Positions 1 through 12,645 of a stretch of DNA of 64,000 bases are shown piece by piece. How positions within the stretch are numbered: position 1 is the first letter of the stretch; each line of letters begins with the position of its first letter. Made by a program: the position numbers and the translations under genes. The notes under the pieces were generated by a model that worked only from the letters and a program-made list of their open reading frames with translations, did not search any database and was not told where the DNA came from. The stretch comes from Pyxicephalus adspersus (Eukaryota > Chordata > Amphibia > Anura > Pyxicephalidae). The stretch is from contig NC_092862.1 of the NCBI RefSeq assembly GCF_032062135.1, positions 65,673,217 through 65,737,216 of the forward strand, read 5' to 3'.

Positions 1-184
1 CCCAGGGATCCCACACTGTCAGGAGTCCCATGGCTGTGCTCATGACATGAATGCAGCTGTGGGAATCATCCTGTCATTGTGGGATAACCTGTAACAAAAA
101 AAGTTTAAGTTACACAAAGCACACACATTCAATGAAATACTTTAACATTAAAGCCTTGTCTTACTTTTTACATAGGTACTCATT

Positions 185-505
185 CTCCAGGGTGGGGCGG
201 TGGAGATCTGGGAGTTTCAGATTCCAACGTCCTGTTTAAACTGCTTATAAAATCCCCCATTGATATCAATACAAGCTTTCAAAAACAGCTTAAAAACGCT
301 TGTAAAAGCTTCCATTGAATTTAATGGGAGCGTTTTCAAGAGTTGTCGAACGTTTTCAAGCGTTTTCCTGCATTTACGCTTTGTTTTAATTTTTAAAACC
401 TTGCAAGGAATGTTCTCTATACCGCTCAAAAACGTGCCTTAAGGAAACGTCCTGGTGTGGACTCAGGTTAAATGCTGGGAAAAAGGTTGGTGTAGACTAA
501 GCCTA
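185..505. repeat. Foldback-like MITE fragment rich in GCGTTTT/AAAACGC motifs
   Basis: The tract alternates AAAACGCTTG-type and GCGTTTTCAAG-type motifs on both sides of a centre near 330, so it can fold on itself. The right side ends with two related phrases, GGTGTGGACTCAGG and GGTGTAGACTAAGCC. This layout is typical of short non-autonomous DNA transposons in frog genomes (recalled, not searched). I cannot see a target duplication, so both ends are approximate and the superfamily is open. Confidence 0.45.
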
Positions 506-2169
506 AATGAGTTTTAGTGTGAAGTTAATAATTCAAATAGATCTTAATAAAATATAAAGATTCAAAAGCAAGGTTTCATACGGTTTCTAACAACTTAGAA
601 GCAGTTGTTTACATCATAGGTCGGGCTTGCCAAGATTAGCTCGGATTTCAGTGGGATTTAAACATTTTCACTCCAATACTTAAAAATGCAGAGGTGAATG
701 TGGCTTGTTTTAAAGTGCTTTTATTGTTGGCTCAGAATATGTGACTATTTTAATATGCATGGTCTAGGCACTGAATTATTTTAAGGATTTTGCAGAAATA
801 TGGCCCTGTACATAATTAAGCCAATTATACCAAACAAGTGCTAATAAACATCCAGATGGTCTGTAAGTTTAATATATTAATTAAATCAAACATAATCAAC
901 TGTGTGAGGTATAAAACTGATATAATAACAAATTATAGTATAGATGGAAAAAAGAAGAAGCAGCAAAAGGATCCCATCAGTTTTGTTGAATTGCAGTGCA
1001 GATGTGCTGACAAGGAACATGCTGAGAGGCAGAGAGATAAGCACACCAGCCTTCTCTGTCATTGTCCATTCAGAAGCTGGCAAGGTACAAACCCTAAATT
1101 CTTTACAGTACAATGGAGAATAACTAGGGTGGCTGTGCTGTTGGGCAGAACTTTGTAAACCTCAGGAATGAGTAGACAGAAATAAATTAGTCAAGCATAA
1201 CACTGCTAATATATATATATATTATTAACTGTATATTAATCTTTTGCTTGGAGCTCAGCTTTAGGGCTCATTGAAAAAGAAAATTTCATTTGTTATATAT
1301 ATATTATATATTTTTGAGTCAGCTTTCAATCAGAACTTTTTTGGCTGGAGAGAGAAGCTGACATTGTTGGGTGATTGTTAGATACAGAGTAAGCAGAGAT
1401 CCCAGTTAGGGATCTTCCCAGAAGACTGTTGATGAAACTCTCAGATGAACCCAGGAGTCCTCTTCTAGTAGCTGTGTGTAACGCTTTCTGAAAAAGTGCA
1501 CGTATACACATACTATAGCTAAGTATTGGGTGTATATAAGCCATTATTAATTTAAATATGTGACAGAGTGCAGCTAAAAAACAAACATTAGGCTGAACTA
1601 AGTCATTTACCCCTATAATTAAAGGTAATAGAATCAGAATTAGTTCATGTAAAATGTATGCACTAATCATAAACCACAGATAATAACACGTTGAATAAAA
1701 TATTCAATAAACTTCCTGAAAAGCTTTGGTTAGCTTTTTCCAAGAACGGAGATTTAATTATGGCTAATAGATGCTTATCACGATCCAATGAAATGAATTA
1801 CAACAAACTTATATACAATTCTTTCATTTATCTTCTACTATACACTCAATGTCTTACTTTCATACTTTAAATTTGTGTACAAGCGTTAGAAATTCCTTGT
1901 TCAAGATGATCAATTGTGGTTGCCTTGTGGGGAAGTCTAGCTTTTGTACAGCTGTCCTCAATGTCTTTTAGTGATTCATCCAACCAAATCACTAAATATT
2001 ATATATGTCACTCCTGTTTTTAGATGGGGAGGACTCAGTGTTCCCTCCCTTCTCCAAATAATAAACATCGCTGACAGCGTTTGTTTGTTTCTACTGCCAC
2101 TGGAATTGATCACTAATGCTCATTTTCAGTGACTTTAATTGAGTGTCTGTACACAGCTAAACCCAGGAC
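506..2169. other. AT-rich intergenic DNA, no gene seen
   Basis: No frame exceeds about 115 codons and none resembles a known protein. A slightly more GC-rich patch at 960-1100 could be an old repeat fragment. Short TA runs lie at 1210-1224 and 1295-1310. Nothing else stands out. Confidence 0.6.
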
Positions 2170-2905
2170 TGCTAGAAGGTACAATGGAAGGTGGTAAGGG
2201 TGGTGGATAAGATGGTAGCAAATCAAGTGGTAGGTGGTGAAATCATGCTGTGGTTAGTACATGTGGTAGTAGATGGTGAAGGAGGGACGTTATGGTGGTA
2301 GGTGCTGAGAATAGAGTTGAAGTCCTGCTTGGGGGTAAAATAATGATAGAAGATTTCCGGTAATAATGGCTGGTGTTGTGCTTGGTTTTACAGCACAATT
2401 ATACTTTGTAATGGAGTGGCTGTGGTAGGTGTTGATAGTGTGTATGTTTGGTTATGGGAGGAGGGGTAATATAGGCAGGTTTAAAAGCTGGCATGGCACT
2501 AGGTAAGGGGTAAGTGTCAAATGCATTGAAGGGGAATGCAGGTAAGGTGATAGGTATTGGAACCATAGATGGAATTATGAGGTGGAGGCTGGTGCAGTGG
2601 TTGTTTGTGGTGATAGATGGTGAATGTGACGAAAAGGGATAGTTTGTGCAGCGAAAAGAAATGAGTGTATAAGAGATGCAGTGGGTGGTCTAAGCATGGG
2701 GAAATTTTCAGGTGGTGGCAGGAGCAGTGGCTGGCCTAGCCAGGGTGGGTTAGGTATCCTGATTGTAAGAGGTAAAATTGGTGAGGAATGGGTGGCATGG
2801 TAATATCAGGGAGGGGGAGATGGTATGGAGGTAAGGTAAGAGTAGAGGGTGGTTCGGTGGGTAGCATGGAATTAATGGTGCCTGGAATGGTGTTAGAAAT
2901 AAATA
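2170..2905. repeat. Degenerate GGT/GTGGTAG-rich tandem tract
   Basis: The + strand is strongly G-rich, with dozens of GGTGGTAG, GATGGTG and GTGGTAGGTGGTGA variants over about 700 bp and no fixed period. It reads as an old minisatellite that has lost register. Open frames inside it are compositional by-products and show no protein similarity. Confidence 0.6.
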
Positions 2906-4549
2906 GATCTTTATTACAGTCAGCTCAATTACTGAAACCACTAGTAAGTGTGTGTGGGAAGGGATCAGGTCCATTGCAGGGTAATCTCAAGCAGCAATCA
3001 CGTGTTCTAAGGGTGGAACAGGCAGCTGTCAGCAGATGCCTCTCCTTGGAGCTTCCTTACTTGACTTACCTGACTTCAGCTGCATGACTACTTATTGGTT
3101 GGAATTGCCAATAGGTGCTCATATAGCCTGCAAAATCACCTGGATATGTTCATAAGAAGTCGCCCATTGATACAAAAATTTGAGTTTTTGTGAAAAAAAT
3201 CAATTGCAAATATAAAGTGTGTTTTCATGATTTTTTTTTTTTTTTTGCTGAAAATGCTGTTTTCTTGGACAAATTGATTTTTTAAATTTTGACTGCTTAT
3301 TCCTAATGCTGAGCCAATCAGGGCTCTATAGCCAAACTTGTGAGTATAACTTGTTTACATGCTTACAGTGAAGCAGAGTAAGGGTTATTTTTCAGCCTGC
3401 TGCTTCTTCATTGTTTAATTGGCTGTGTGGGTTGAAATTTAATTTAACCCTAATGCTCACCCAGAGTTTACAGACCTGGCTATACTGTATGCAGGGTGAC
3501 TAGATCTCAAGATCACTAGGTCACATATATGGGGTATATATTTCTTTGAGGTATTTTGTTTATGTTTTTGGGCACAGAACATTATAGGAAATCAAAAATG
3601 TTTCCACTGTTACAAGAAGTTAGAAGATCCCCAAAGGTTACTGGCTCCTGTACAAAGTCTGTAAGGTGGGGTTTCCCAACTTTTGGGAGGTGTCATCTAG
3701 CATGCTGATTCGTCATCAAGTAAGGAAGTAAAGATACATTTCCTACAAAATCAATCAGTAAGTAACTATTGAAAATAAGACAAGTCAAGTATGCTAGTCA
3801 ACACAGTGACCTTGAAAACATACTAAATACAGAAAATTAATAACTAATTTCCACCAATATTTTTGCAACATTTCAAGCCCTACATCTCAAGAAGTCCAAC
3901 ATTGTCTTCCAGGGATTGGTCTCTTAGACACGATGTTACAGACTCTGGTTCCAAGGCTATCTGTAATTATTACCTTACAGACTATATAGATAGGTCAAAA
4001 TCCATTTGTTTTTTTGCAATTGCCTACAACACATCCTCCATCTTGATATTACCTCATTGCTAAATGTCTATAAGTTAAATAACAATTCAATGAGGCTGAT
4101 ATATTTGTATATCCCTGTCCCTGGCTCCTGTCCTCTGATATTAACACATAAGTGACATGTAACAGTGCATGCACCAGCTCAAAAGAAGACCCGGTTCCTA
4201 TTGTTCTCTCTACATCTATCTACATCTCTTACAATGATGCATTACCACAGCACCAGGAGTATGGCTATACATAACTGGATAAAGTGACTGACAAGAATTT
4301 AGGGGAAATAGAATACATATTATGTAAATGTTGCAAATTGCAGGTGCTGCTACCGGAGGACAGACTGTATTGAAAAGGAAATTCAACAAGCCGGTAAGTG
4401 GTGAGAAGCTGTTTGGATCAAACTTTGTATGCACCTGTATTGGGACAATATACCCTCTTAGGAGGACCAGTTTACCATTCTCTTCCACAAGTTCTGGAGT
4501 TTTTTGCTAACATATGTGGATTACAGAAATCTTTACTTGAGGGGTGAAG
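2906..4549. other. AT-rich intergenic DNA, no gene seen
   Basis: A poly-T run (3231-3246) and a phrase GGGTTTCCCAACTTTTGGGAG near 3670 resembling a hAT terminal sequence are the only noticeable items. No coding potential is visible. Confidence 0.55.
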
Positions 4550-4603
4550 ACTCTTTTGGTAATTTCAAGGGCCCCACAACCAGCAGACTTTGAGACACAC
4601 TGA
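4550..4603 (+). mobile_element. Possible degraded hAT 3' terminus
   Basis: The sequence runs GGGCCCCACAACC, then CTTTGAGACACACTG. The last part resembles the CTTTGAGAAACACTG-type terminus of hAT MITEs. I find no partner end or 8-bp duplication, so this is a weak call. Confidence 0.25.
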
Positions 4604-5877
4604 AACAGTTTGATCTGCTGTCCATTGGTTAGCTGGAGTTTTGCAATAGCAAGGGAAAAAAGCCATGCCCTCTCATTGTGAGTGATTATTCAGTTATTGT
4701 GCCGCCTTTATAACTATTACCATGTTCAACAACACCTATCCACAGGGCTAGTTTTTGCTCTAATAAAGCCCAGTTATAGCCATTGATTTGTTGGTGTACT
4801 GTTACAATAGGGGAAATTAAAACATACCAGAAGCTCCTACAGGGTTAGCTACATAACCATGTACAGTTGCATTAGGCTTTAATACATTACCAGTTGCATA
4901 CCACTCAAAAAAGACCTCCGTCTTACACAAATTAGGTATGTGATTTACGTGGCAGTGACATTTATGTTCATACTTTCATTACACTTTTAGTAAACATGTA
5001 TTCGTGATTCAGGATTTTCAGGTTGTGTTTCCAAGCTGGCATATAATAGGAATAATTAAATGAAATTATGTAATTTTTCAGGAATGCTTTTATAATAGGT
5101 TGATTAGAGCTTCACCCACAAATTCTAAGAAAGCATTGTGCAAATGTTAAGTATGCATGCAAACATTATTATTAAACTGGCCATACTCTCTTGTATATTG
5201 CCTCAACCAATGTAACGATTGTGGAAGGTGTGCAGCACTCCTCTGCAGGAAGGGCAGGGCTACGAAAAGACAGGGGATGTTTAGAACACAGAATTCACAG
5301 AGTTTATTTTCAAGATCCTGGGTGTCAACAAGACATGACATTAAAAATAAGCTTCCATTGTTTATTACCTTAGTAGGTGTGCCCTGAAACTGAAAATCAG
5401 ATTATATGATTTCACATTAACAAACTCCAGCGAATAATAAAAATCAAAACAATATACAACACATAAATAGTACTTCAGAAAGGTTTCCTAGAGATCTGTA
5501 CAATGAATACACTTCTAGTAAAAGTTACTAGTAAAAAAAGTTAGGGTAGGAATTATTTTTTATCAATGAATGCTGTTTAAAAAGAGACAGAGAGATAAAC
5601 CAAAGTAAACCATAATTCATAATTGTACATTACAATAGGATGTGTCTATGGTCACAGTCCTGCTGTACCAGAAGGAAAGATTACAATATTTTCTTTATAT
5701 CTTTTTTCCTTAACATGATTTTGATATAACATTTATATATTTGTTTTTTAGCTTCTGCTTTACAACTGCTCAACCACAATGGGGATAACATGTGTGTAAA
5801 TGGAATGCCTTAACTTTTTCTTCACATTATACATTTTTGTGTTAAAGGTTTTGATGTATTTGGACAAAATCATTTAT
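4604..5877. other. Intergenic DNA, no gene seen
   Basis: Two overlapping plus-strand frames and one minus-strand frame at 5147-5387 are all under 80 codons, have no recognisable domain, and overlap one another, as expected by chance. Confidence 0.55.
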
Positions 5878-6090
5878 TACTAGTGTTGGTGTTCGAATTC
5901 AGGTTGTTCGAATTCGCATAGACCCAATCCTGAAAAACACGGGATTCCACATACACTTTATACAGCTTGTTTTTTGTTTTTTTTAATCCTCCTCCAATGG
6001 CTTTGCTGATTAATAGACTTATATCCTGAGAAGGAGCAGAAAACACATGTAAATGCTGCCAGTAAATTAGCATTTTAAGTTAAGTGCCAG
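5878..6090. repeat. Possible MITE fragment (CTAGTGTTGG... start)
   Basis: It begins CTAGTGTTGGTGTTCGAATTC with a TTCGAATTC motif repeated at 5894 and 5909. This resembles the start of a common frog MITE, but no matching right end is visible. The right boundary is a guess. Confidence 0.3.
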
Positions 6091-6941
6091 CAAACAGATT
6101 CCACTGGCACGAGAATTTATTATTGTAACTCTTCAGCAAGTTCCAAGGTAAAAGTCTGCATTTATAAATAAGTCCAACAATTGCACAGCCATTACTATTT
6201 ACATAAGTGTTTCATTCCAAAACCACAGATTTTGATAAAGGCCCTATGAAAATGCCTGAACAAAGATGTCTTCTTCTTGAAAGAAATGCATGGATTCCCC
6301 TTTGGAAGGTAATAAATAAAGGTGGGTGTTACACTTAAGCATTACCTAAAATGTTGGCATTCAACATGAGAGAATGACTCTCCTGGACCCACTCTAATTT
6401 TTTGGCTAGCAATTTTGTAACATAAATAGTCATACAGAAGATGAAGCCTACATTGGAAGGCCAATGTTTATTCCAATATGTCTAAGGAATCATGAGCTGT
6501 AAATAAAGCCCTGGTGGTCCCAAGTACACTGTGATGATCTCACTAGCCCTAGGTTGTCCTTTTCCACCCATGTCAAAAGTGAAGGAGTTACAGATGAACA
6601 GAAGCTGAAAATAGAAAACAAACAGCATGTAATCCTACTCACCTTGAAAATATGCAAAAAACATCAAGCTTTTGTAAGTTTACATCTGTTTCATATCTCT
6701 TCACAAAGCAGTAATTATTGATTTTTTTTAGATTTGTTATGAAATGCACAAAACAACCTTCCATTTGCATGTTCTTTGACGGCTTTTTATAATGAGCTCT
6801 GCCAGATGGAAGGAATACAATCATACTGTTTTCTGGTAAATGTATTTCTTTGCTAAGCACCATCAACAGTTTACAAGCATCTTCTTCTTCCTGCATTTTA
6901 TATTATCAAATATTCATTCACAACTCACTTCTTATCATCGT
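6091..6941. other. Intergenic DNA, no gene seen
   Basis: AT-rich, without repeats or frames that I can interpret. Confidence 0.55.
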
Positions 6942-7209
6942 CGTATTCGGCTTGCTCCTACTTTCTGCTCATTTAAAAGAGCGCTCAAAACCTATTTTTT
7001 CAAACTTGCCTACCCATCTTCTTCTGCCTTTTGAAACCGTCACTACTTCCCCCACCTACTATATTGTAAGCTCTTCGGGGCAGGGTCCTCTGCTCCTGTA
7101 TCACTGTCTGTATTAGTCTGTCATTTGCAACCCCTATTTAATGTACAGCGCTGAATAATATGTTGGTGCTATATAAATCCTGTTTATTAATATTAATAAT
7201 AATAATAAT
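6942..7209 (+). mobile_element. L2 LINE 3' end, 5'-truncated
   Basis: The left part encodes the last residues of an L2 open reading frame: RLAPTFCSFKRALKTYFF followed by LAYPSSSAF and a stop at 7032-7034. After it come the 3' UTR phrases ATTGTAAGCTCTTCGGGGC and TTAATGTACAGCGCTG, and a (TAA)n-type tail at 7190-7209. It matches the 3' end of the longer copy at 17.4-18.8 kb but lacks about 40 bp of that copy's UTR. Severe 5' truncation is normal for LINE insertions. Confidence 0.85.
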
Positions 7210-7298
7210 TGTGCTGTCTCTCTCTTGTCTACTGTCTACTACTTGCTAAACAATATTTAAACCCAGACACAAAAAATGTAATACACTACAAGAAATTA

Positions 7299-8090
7299 GT
7301 AGGTGTAATGCGCCTGGGCACACAAACCACAACCAACTCCAGATATCCTTGAATCAGGTTTATTCAAAACAGCACAGCACAGCAAGGGTTAATTTCAATC
7401 AAGCAAGGTACAGAAGGATAAGGCAAAAGCAGGTCAGTAACAATCCGAGGTCAGGGCTGGCAGCAGGCAGAATGGTCAATAACAATCCGAGGTCAGGGCT
7501 GGCAGAGTTCAATCAGAGTTAGTTTCAGACCAGGTCACTGAGGAGATGACAAGCAGATAACGTTTAACATACACAAAGACACACCCAAGCACACAGTGGT
7601 AACAGAGGCTATATCGGGCAATGGTGTAATGGACAGGCTCTCCTTAAATGGCCAGGATGACCAATCACCTTGCGCCACCTGGCACTGTCTGATAGGAGAC
7701 TGAGTAAATCCCCTGCAGCTGATTGGCCGCAGGGAATTCAAACTAACTCTGTCCCGCCCTAGGGCGAGGCAGCCGAGTGCCACGCCCTCGGGGGGTACAA
7801 GAGGGACGCATGGTGACACGCGCACCTCTTCCCACAGTACCCCTAGGACGTGCACTACTTTGCACTTGCACAGTGCTGGGAGCAGGAACCACATCCAAAG
7901 GGATGCAAGGCCTGCTGCCTGGCTGATCAGTAATTAGTCCAGGGCGGATCCCTCCGCCTGTAGAGACAGACAAGCTGCGAGCAGGGCAGCAGCCTCGGCC
8001 ATGCTGCCTGCTACTGTGGCGTCCCCCTCTGTGGCTGGGAACCCCAGGGACACCGCGGGCTCGCAGGGCGGGTAAGTTCCTTACAGTAGG
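7299..8090 (-). mobile_element. Solo LTR with 5-bp target-site duplication
   Basis: A 782-bp block (7304-8085) starts TGTAA and ends TTACA, the canonical TG...CA LTR form. It is flanked on both sides by GTAGG (7299-7303 and 8086-8090). On the minus strand an AATAAA signal lies at 7364-7359, about 55 bp before the 3' end, which sets the orientation. The block is GC-rich compared with its flanks, especially at 7740-8080. It contains a direct repeat of about 28 bp (ATCCGAGGTCAGGGCTGGCAG core) near 7443 and 7483. No internal retroviral or gypsy coding region is present, so it is a solo LTR left by recombination. Gypsy-type and ERV-type origins are both compatible with a 5-bp duplication. Confidence 0.8.
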
Positions 8091-8091
8091 T

Positions 8092-10662
8092 CTATTTAGT
8101 GATTTTCACTTTATTTTTCACCTGGCAATCCTGTGAATTGGGTGGCTACACTCAGTCTTCCAAGCTATCTATTGAAAGAACCATGATGAAGTATTAAGCA
8201 TCTTCTTGTTATTGCTGGGTGGTTTTTTGCATATGTCCTTCTGTGATGAAATTTCTGCATATTTATTGAAAACTGAGCTACAAAACATTTCAAACTCAAA
8301 ATAAAATCTGGATGCTACGGTTATACATTTTTTTTTATAAAATAAAAAAAATGGCCAATGCCAAGCTTTCATGCTGAGACTCTTACTTTAGTACTCCTCT
8401 TTAGTACTGTAGTCCAAGTGACTACCAATGTGCAGATAGGGAGTTATAACTTTCATGAACTACATATTCAACCAGGTCAGTGACTCAAAATAATGCACAA
8501 AGTAGGTCAGGACTCAAATATATGATAGGAAAACATGCCCAGGCAATAAAGACTTTAGGTGAAAACCTCATCAGGAAATCTAAATAAACAAATTTTGTAT
8601 CTTCTTGGAAATCTTGAGCCTGGAAAAGTGTTTTCAAACCTACCATTGTATTGGTTCCTTATCTAATACATAGAATTATTGACCAATAAGAATGGTCTCA
8701 AAGGTTGAACTTTGCTGAGCTAACCCTAATTTATATATTTTATGTTCCGCCTATAACATTTTGACATGCTGTTTTGTAATATTTTCATTTATTTATATAA
8801 TATTTATTTTATTTTTTTTAATTAGGATACAGTATTTTGAGGCATACTTTGCCAAATAGATACATTAACAGAAGATGTAAATTAAGATAATGTAAACCAT
8901 GTGCTAATTAGAAAATGTGTACATAAAAGAATGGAAATGTTAAATGTACAATAAACAAAGGAAAATAAAATCAATAAAGGGAAATAAGTTGAGTATGAGG
9001 CTTATAAAAATATATTAAATGTAGGTAACTGTCATAGTCATAGAAAATTATTATTACAGTGCAAGTTTTTTTAAATACCAATATTATACTGAGGTTTGTT
9101 CAACTTTTAACCTTCTTTTTGGGAAAGCTAAACTATACTGTCCAACTTTGCTTTGGTAGATGTGTCTGTGCAGACAAGTTAGCAGCTTAGTTCATATATC
9201 TTCAAATTAACAAAGTATGTGTAAAAAAAGATCTTTTGAGGTTTTGCTTGCTTTTAAGGTAATGAACAGAAGCTTAGATTAATAAACTGACAGATTTTTG
9301 GCAGTTTAATAACTGCCATAATAATAAATAGTTATTATCGATTAATACCTAATTGTTGTTAAAAAGGAACTTTATAGCAATGTATTTATTTTGATTCCTA
9401 AATATTTATCCATAAAACAAACATTATATAGTTATATAATCAGGGTAAAAACACACAAGTCTATCAATGTGGTTTAAAACGTGCATCTCCAAAACTCTAA
9501 CTGTGGTTTATTCATAAGAAAGCAAAATAGTATAGAAAACCTGGTCCAATTTGTTCCAACAGTAAATTCCTCCCTGATGCCCAAAGGCAATTAGATAATT
9601 GCCTAGATCAACATTCTACAATGTTATTGCTCATAAATATTGGTAGGCACTAATATTTTGTGACTTTAGAAACACATACAGCCCATCCTTATTGCAATCC
9701 ACTGAGTCAGCTAGAAGCTCCTAGCAAAGACTACACCTTTTCCTTCAGGCACACAGATTGCCCTCATGTCTTTTACTGTTCTCTATAAACTGTTCTTTAT
9801 GTATACTGCCAAGATGCGGATTCAGATGTAGACAAGAGGATTTTTGTTTTACTTTCATGGAGTTGTAAAGACAATGGAACTGCCAATGAAAAACATACAG
9901 TACAAACTTACATGATGTTCTGGGCTTAAATTAAAATTGTTGCCCTCCTATCCCCAAGCCTATTGTCTTATGTCAACCCAGTCCTATTCAGATTGACCAT
10001 CTAGTAATTTTTAAGGTATTTTTTATTTAATACACTAATAAAGTTGACACTGAGAAAACAACAATAAAGAATTCCTGAAAAAAAAGCCAAACAAAATGTG
10101 GATCTCTTTTTAATGCATAGCAACAATAGTGTAAAACATTTCTAGACATTACACAGCAACAGTATTGAAGAATACTGTTAAAAGAATGACAGTTTTATGG
10201 AAATCAGCTGGGTGTAGTAAAGGTAGCATGTGAGAGGAGGAGATCCAGGATCCCCAATTCATATCAAGCTGTTTAGTATTACCTCTTAAGTTGGTAATTG
10301 GCACTCTTAATGGAGCTCGACAGGCACCTAGCACTGACTACAAGCAGTAGTCAGTGCTATAATAACATAACATATATATAATAACATAACCTGGAGGGAC
10401 TCTACCTTTTGTTGCCCTCCCCAAAAAGTTTTTTAAAAATATGTAATTTTTTCCAAAAATCAAAGTATAAGTGAGAAAACATGTTTTCTAGGTGGGAGTA
10501 ATTTGCATCTGAATTTATCTCATTGTCACCCCAATGCTAGGATCATCTTTTCTTTGTAACCCAATTAAAATCGTCAAGCATATAAAAGCAGTAAACACTT
10601 ACCATCTGAGAGCTAGAGGGGTGGCTGAGAAATTGTCTGTCCAATAGTGTCCAATGTCTCAC
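8092..10662. other. AT-rich intergenic DNA, no gene seen
   Basis: A stretch at 9560-9640 (AATTCCTCCCTGATGCCCAA, then ATTGCCTAGATCAAC) resembles a very old SINE/LINE-derived repeat, but the match is from memory and weak. Elsewhere I see only AT-rich unique-looking sequence. Confidence 0.5.
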
Positions 10663-10937
10663 TAAAGCTCCATACACACATGCAATTATAGTCGTTGGAA
10701 AGGATCTTTCATGATCCTTTCCAATGACTATGCACTGCACGATGCATGAACGAGTGTTGTACATACAGCACTGTTCTGCTCTATGCAAAGGATCGTTCAT
10801 CGTCCATCATCTGTGGATCCGTCAGGACGGTCGTTCAGACGATGGACGACGGGCACTGTACACGCGCCAGATTCTCGTCCAATATCGGCCCTGAGCTGAT
10901 TATCAGGCGAGAACCATTGGACGTGTATGTAGCTTAA
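10663..10937 (+). mobile_element. PIF/Harbinger-like MITE, copy A
   Basis: The 269-bp element (10666-10934) begins AGCTCCATACACAC and ends GTGTATGTAGCT. It is flanked by TAA on each side (10663-10665, 10935-10937), the TWA target duplication of PIF/Harbinger. Just inside the left end is a hairpin built on GTCGTTGGAAAGGATC. Further palindromic blocks around ACATACAGCA and GACGGTCGTTC match the other copies in this window. There is no coding capacity. Confidence 0.8.
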
Positions 10938-12460
10938 CATTTTCCTTTCCATTTTCCTTTTAGATAGTAGGTTATCTGATAACCAGGCCTGCACAGTCGG
11001 AATCGAAAGCAATTAATGTGTACTTGGAAAAACTGTACCCACCATGACTTCATAGCCCTGCTGATAACGATATAGGTTTCATTAGCGAAAGGTTATTGAT
11101 TCTGGATCAAGGATTTATCATGGTCAATGCCAAAGAATTCAGGTCAGGGATGCTCCTGGGAAAGTATTCACATTAAGTACCTGCAGATCTAAGGATGGTG
11201 TACAGGCAGCCCAAACAATACAGAAAACGTACCAAGGAAGTCGGAGTGGAAAAAATAAATGATCCTTTGGATGCTCCAAAGCCACAAATCTATGAATCCA
11301 ATCTGTAAGCCTGAGATTACATCTACTCATAAAGCAGTCTTATCTGGTGATTGCATTTATATCATTTAGGATGACAATGGTATCCTCTGACATTTCTAAA
11401 GACTTTAAGATTGCATATTCCAGAATAATAATCGCTATGTGGGAAAATTATATTCAGACATTACCATGACCATGGTTAACCCATTCGTTTGGTTGGCCAC
11501 ACAAGGCATGCTGTGGCTGGATACAGAGAGGATGATAAAGACTGTTTGACCATTTTGTAATCTTATTCTGCTAGCAATCATGTTCCACAAGTAGACATTT
11601 AGATCAGGTGAACTCCAAGGAACTGATTATTAGCACAAATGAAGAAACTGTACAGAGACAGGAACAATGCAAACCCAGCCAGAGTGTACTGGCAGGCAGG
11701 GCAGCAGTGTAAAACTTTTTTTTTTCATTATTGTGTGAATGTGTGGGCCCCCAAATTATTGTACTCCTATATCTCTGGGCAGCAATATGTAAATAAGGAG
11801 TGTACAAGCATCTAAAATTACTGTTTTGCATAAATATATTGTATATATATAATATCATATAAATGGAGCTAATAAATGTGTTAGTCTGCAACAACCATGA
11901 GATAAGAACTTTAGTCAACAAGCCATGTCAAAATTTATTGTTTTATCAAGCTCAATAATCTGACCTGCATAGCTAATCAGTAAAAATTATTTTTAACACC
12001 CCTTCCCACTACACGCACACCCTATGCATCTAAATGTTTTCCAGTAGAAGGAAATTCCATTAAACAAATATTAATAATAGGCAGAAACAAAAATGAACTT
12101 TGCACTGCAGAAAAAAAGGTTAAAAAGTACATGCAAAATAAAATAATACAAAAGGCTTTAATAGCAGTGTTCATAGTGTGCTGCAGCAAAACACTGACAT
12201 ACCAGCAATGTGCTATAAAATTAAAGTAATGCTGGTAAAGCATTAGAGTCTTTATTAGTAATAAACTGCTATGAAAAGAGGCAGATAATATGCCAAAAAA
12301 ACAAATAACTATAATTGTTATATTATACAAAAACAAATATTTTTGACAATATGTGGACAAAAAATAATACAGTGATAGTCATCCAACCACCATGGCTTCA
12401 TAATACTTTTGCAATGAAAATACAAGTTTGGATTTTTACCACCATTCCTAAAGTTTCCAG
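10938..12460. other. AT-rich intergenic DNA, no gene seen
   Basis: Minus-strand frames at 11604-11921 and 12022-12360 exceed 100 codons but are hydrophobic, low-complexity translations of AT-rich DNA with no domain. Confidence 0.55.
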
Positions 12461-12645
12461 CATGTACAGGGTTAGAACCATGTTGAGGGTTATCACCAGC
12501 ATGTTCAGGGTTACATCCAGCATGTACAGTGCCAACAGCACATTGCTACAGACATGTATATGGTTACATCCAGCTTGTTGCAGACAAAATGCTACCACCA
12601 GCAAATATAGAGTTACAAACAACATACTACCACCAGCTTCCCTCA
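12461..12645. repeat. Degenerate minisatellite, unit about 21 bp
   Basis: About nine imperfect units of the type CATGTACAGGGTTACATCCAG (range 14-28 bp) follow one another. The frames that cross it on both strands are consequences of the repeat and are not genes. Confidence 0.6.

Noticed and set aside
7535..7973. GC-rich frames on the minus strand suggesting a CpG-island gene
   Set aside because: They lie entirely within the solo LTR; the GC richness belongs to the LTR.
10149..10334. Possible exon on the minus strand
   Set aside because: Only 61 codons, no recognisable domain and no convincing splice signals on either side.
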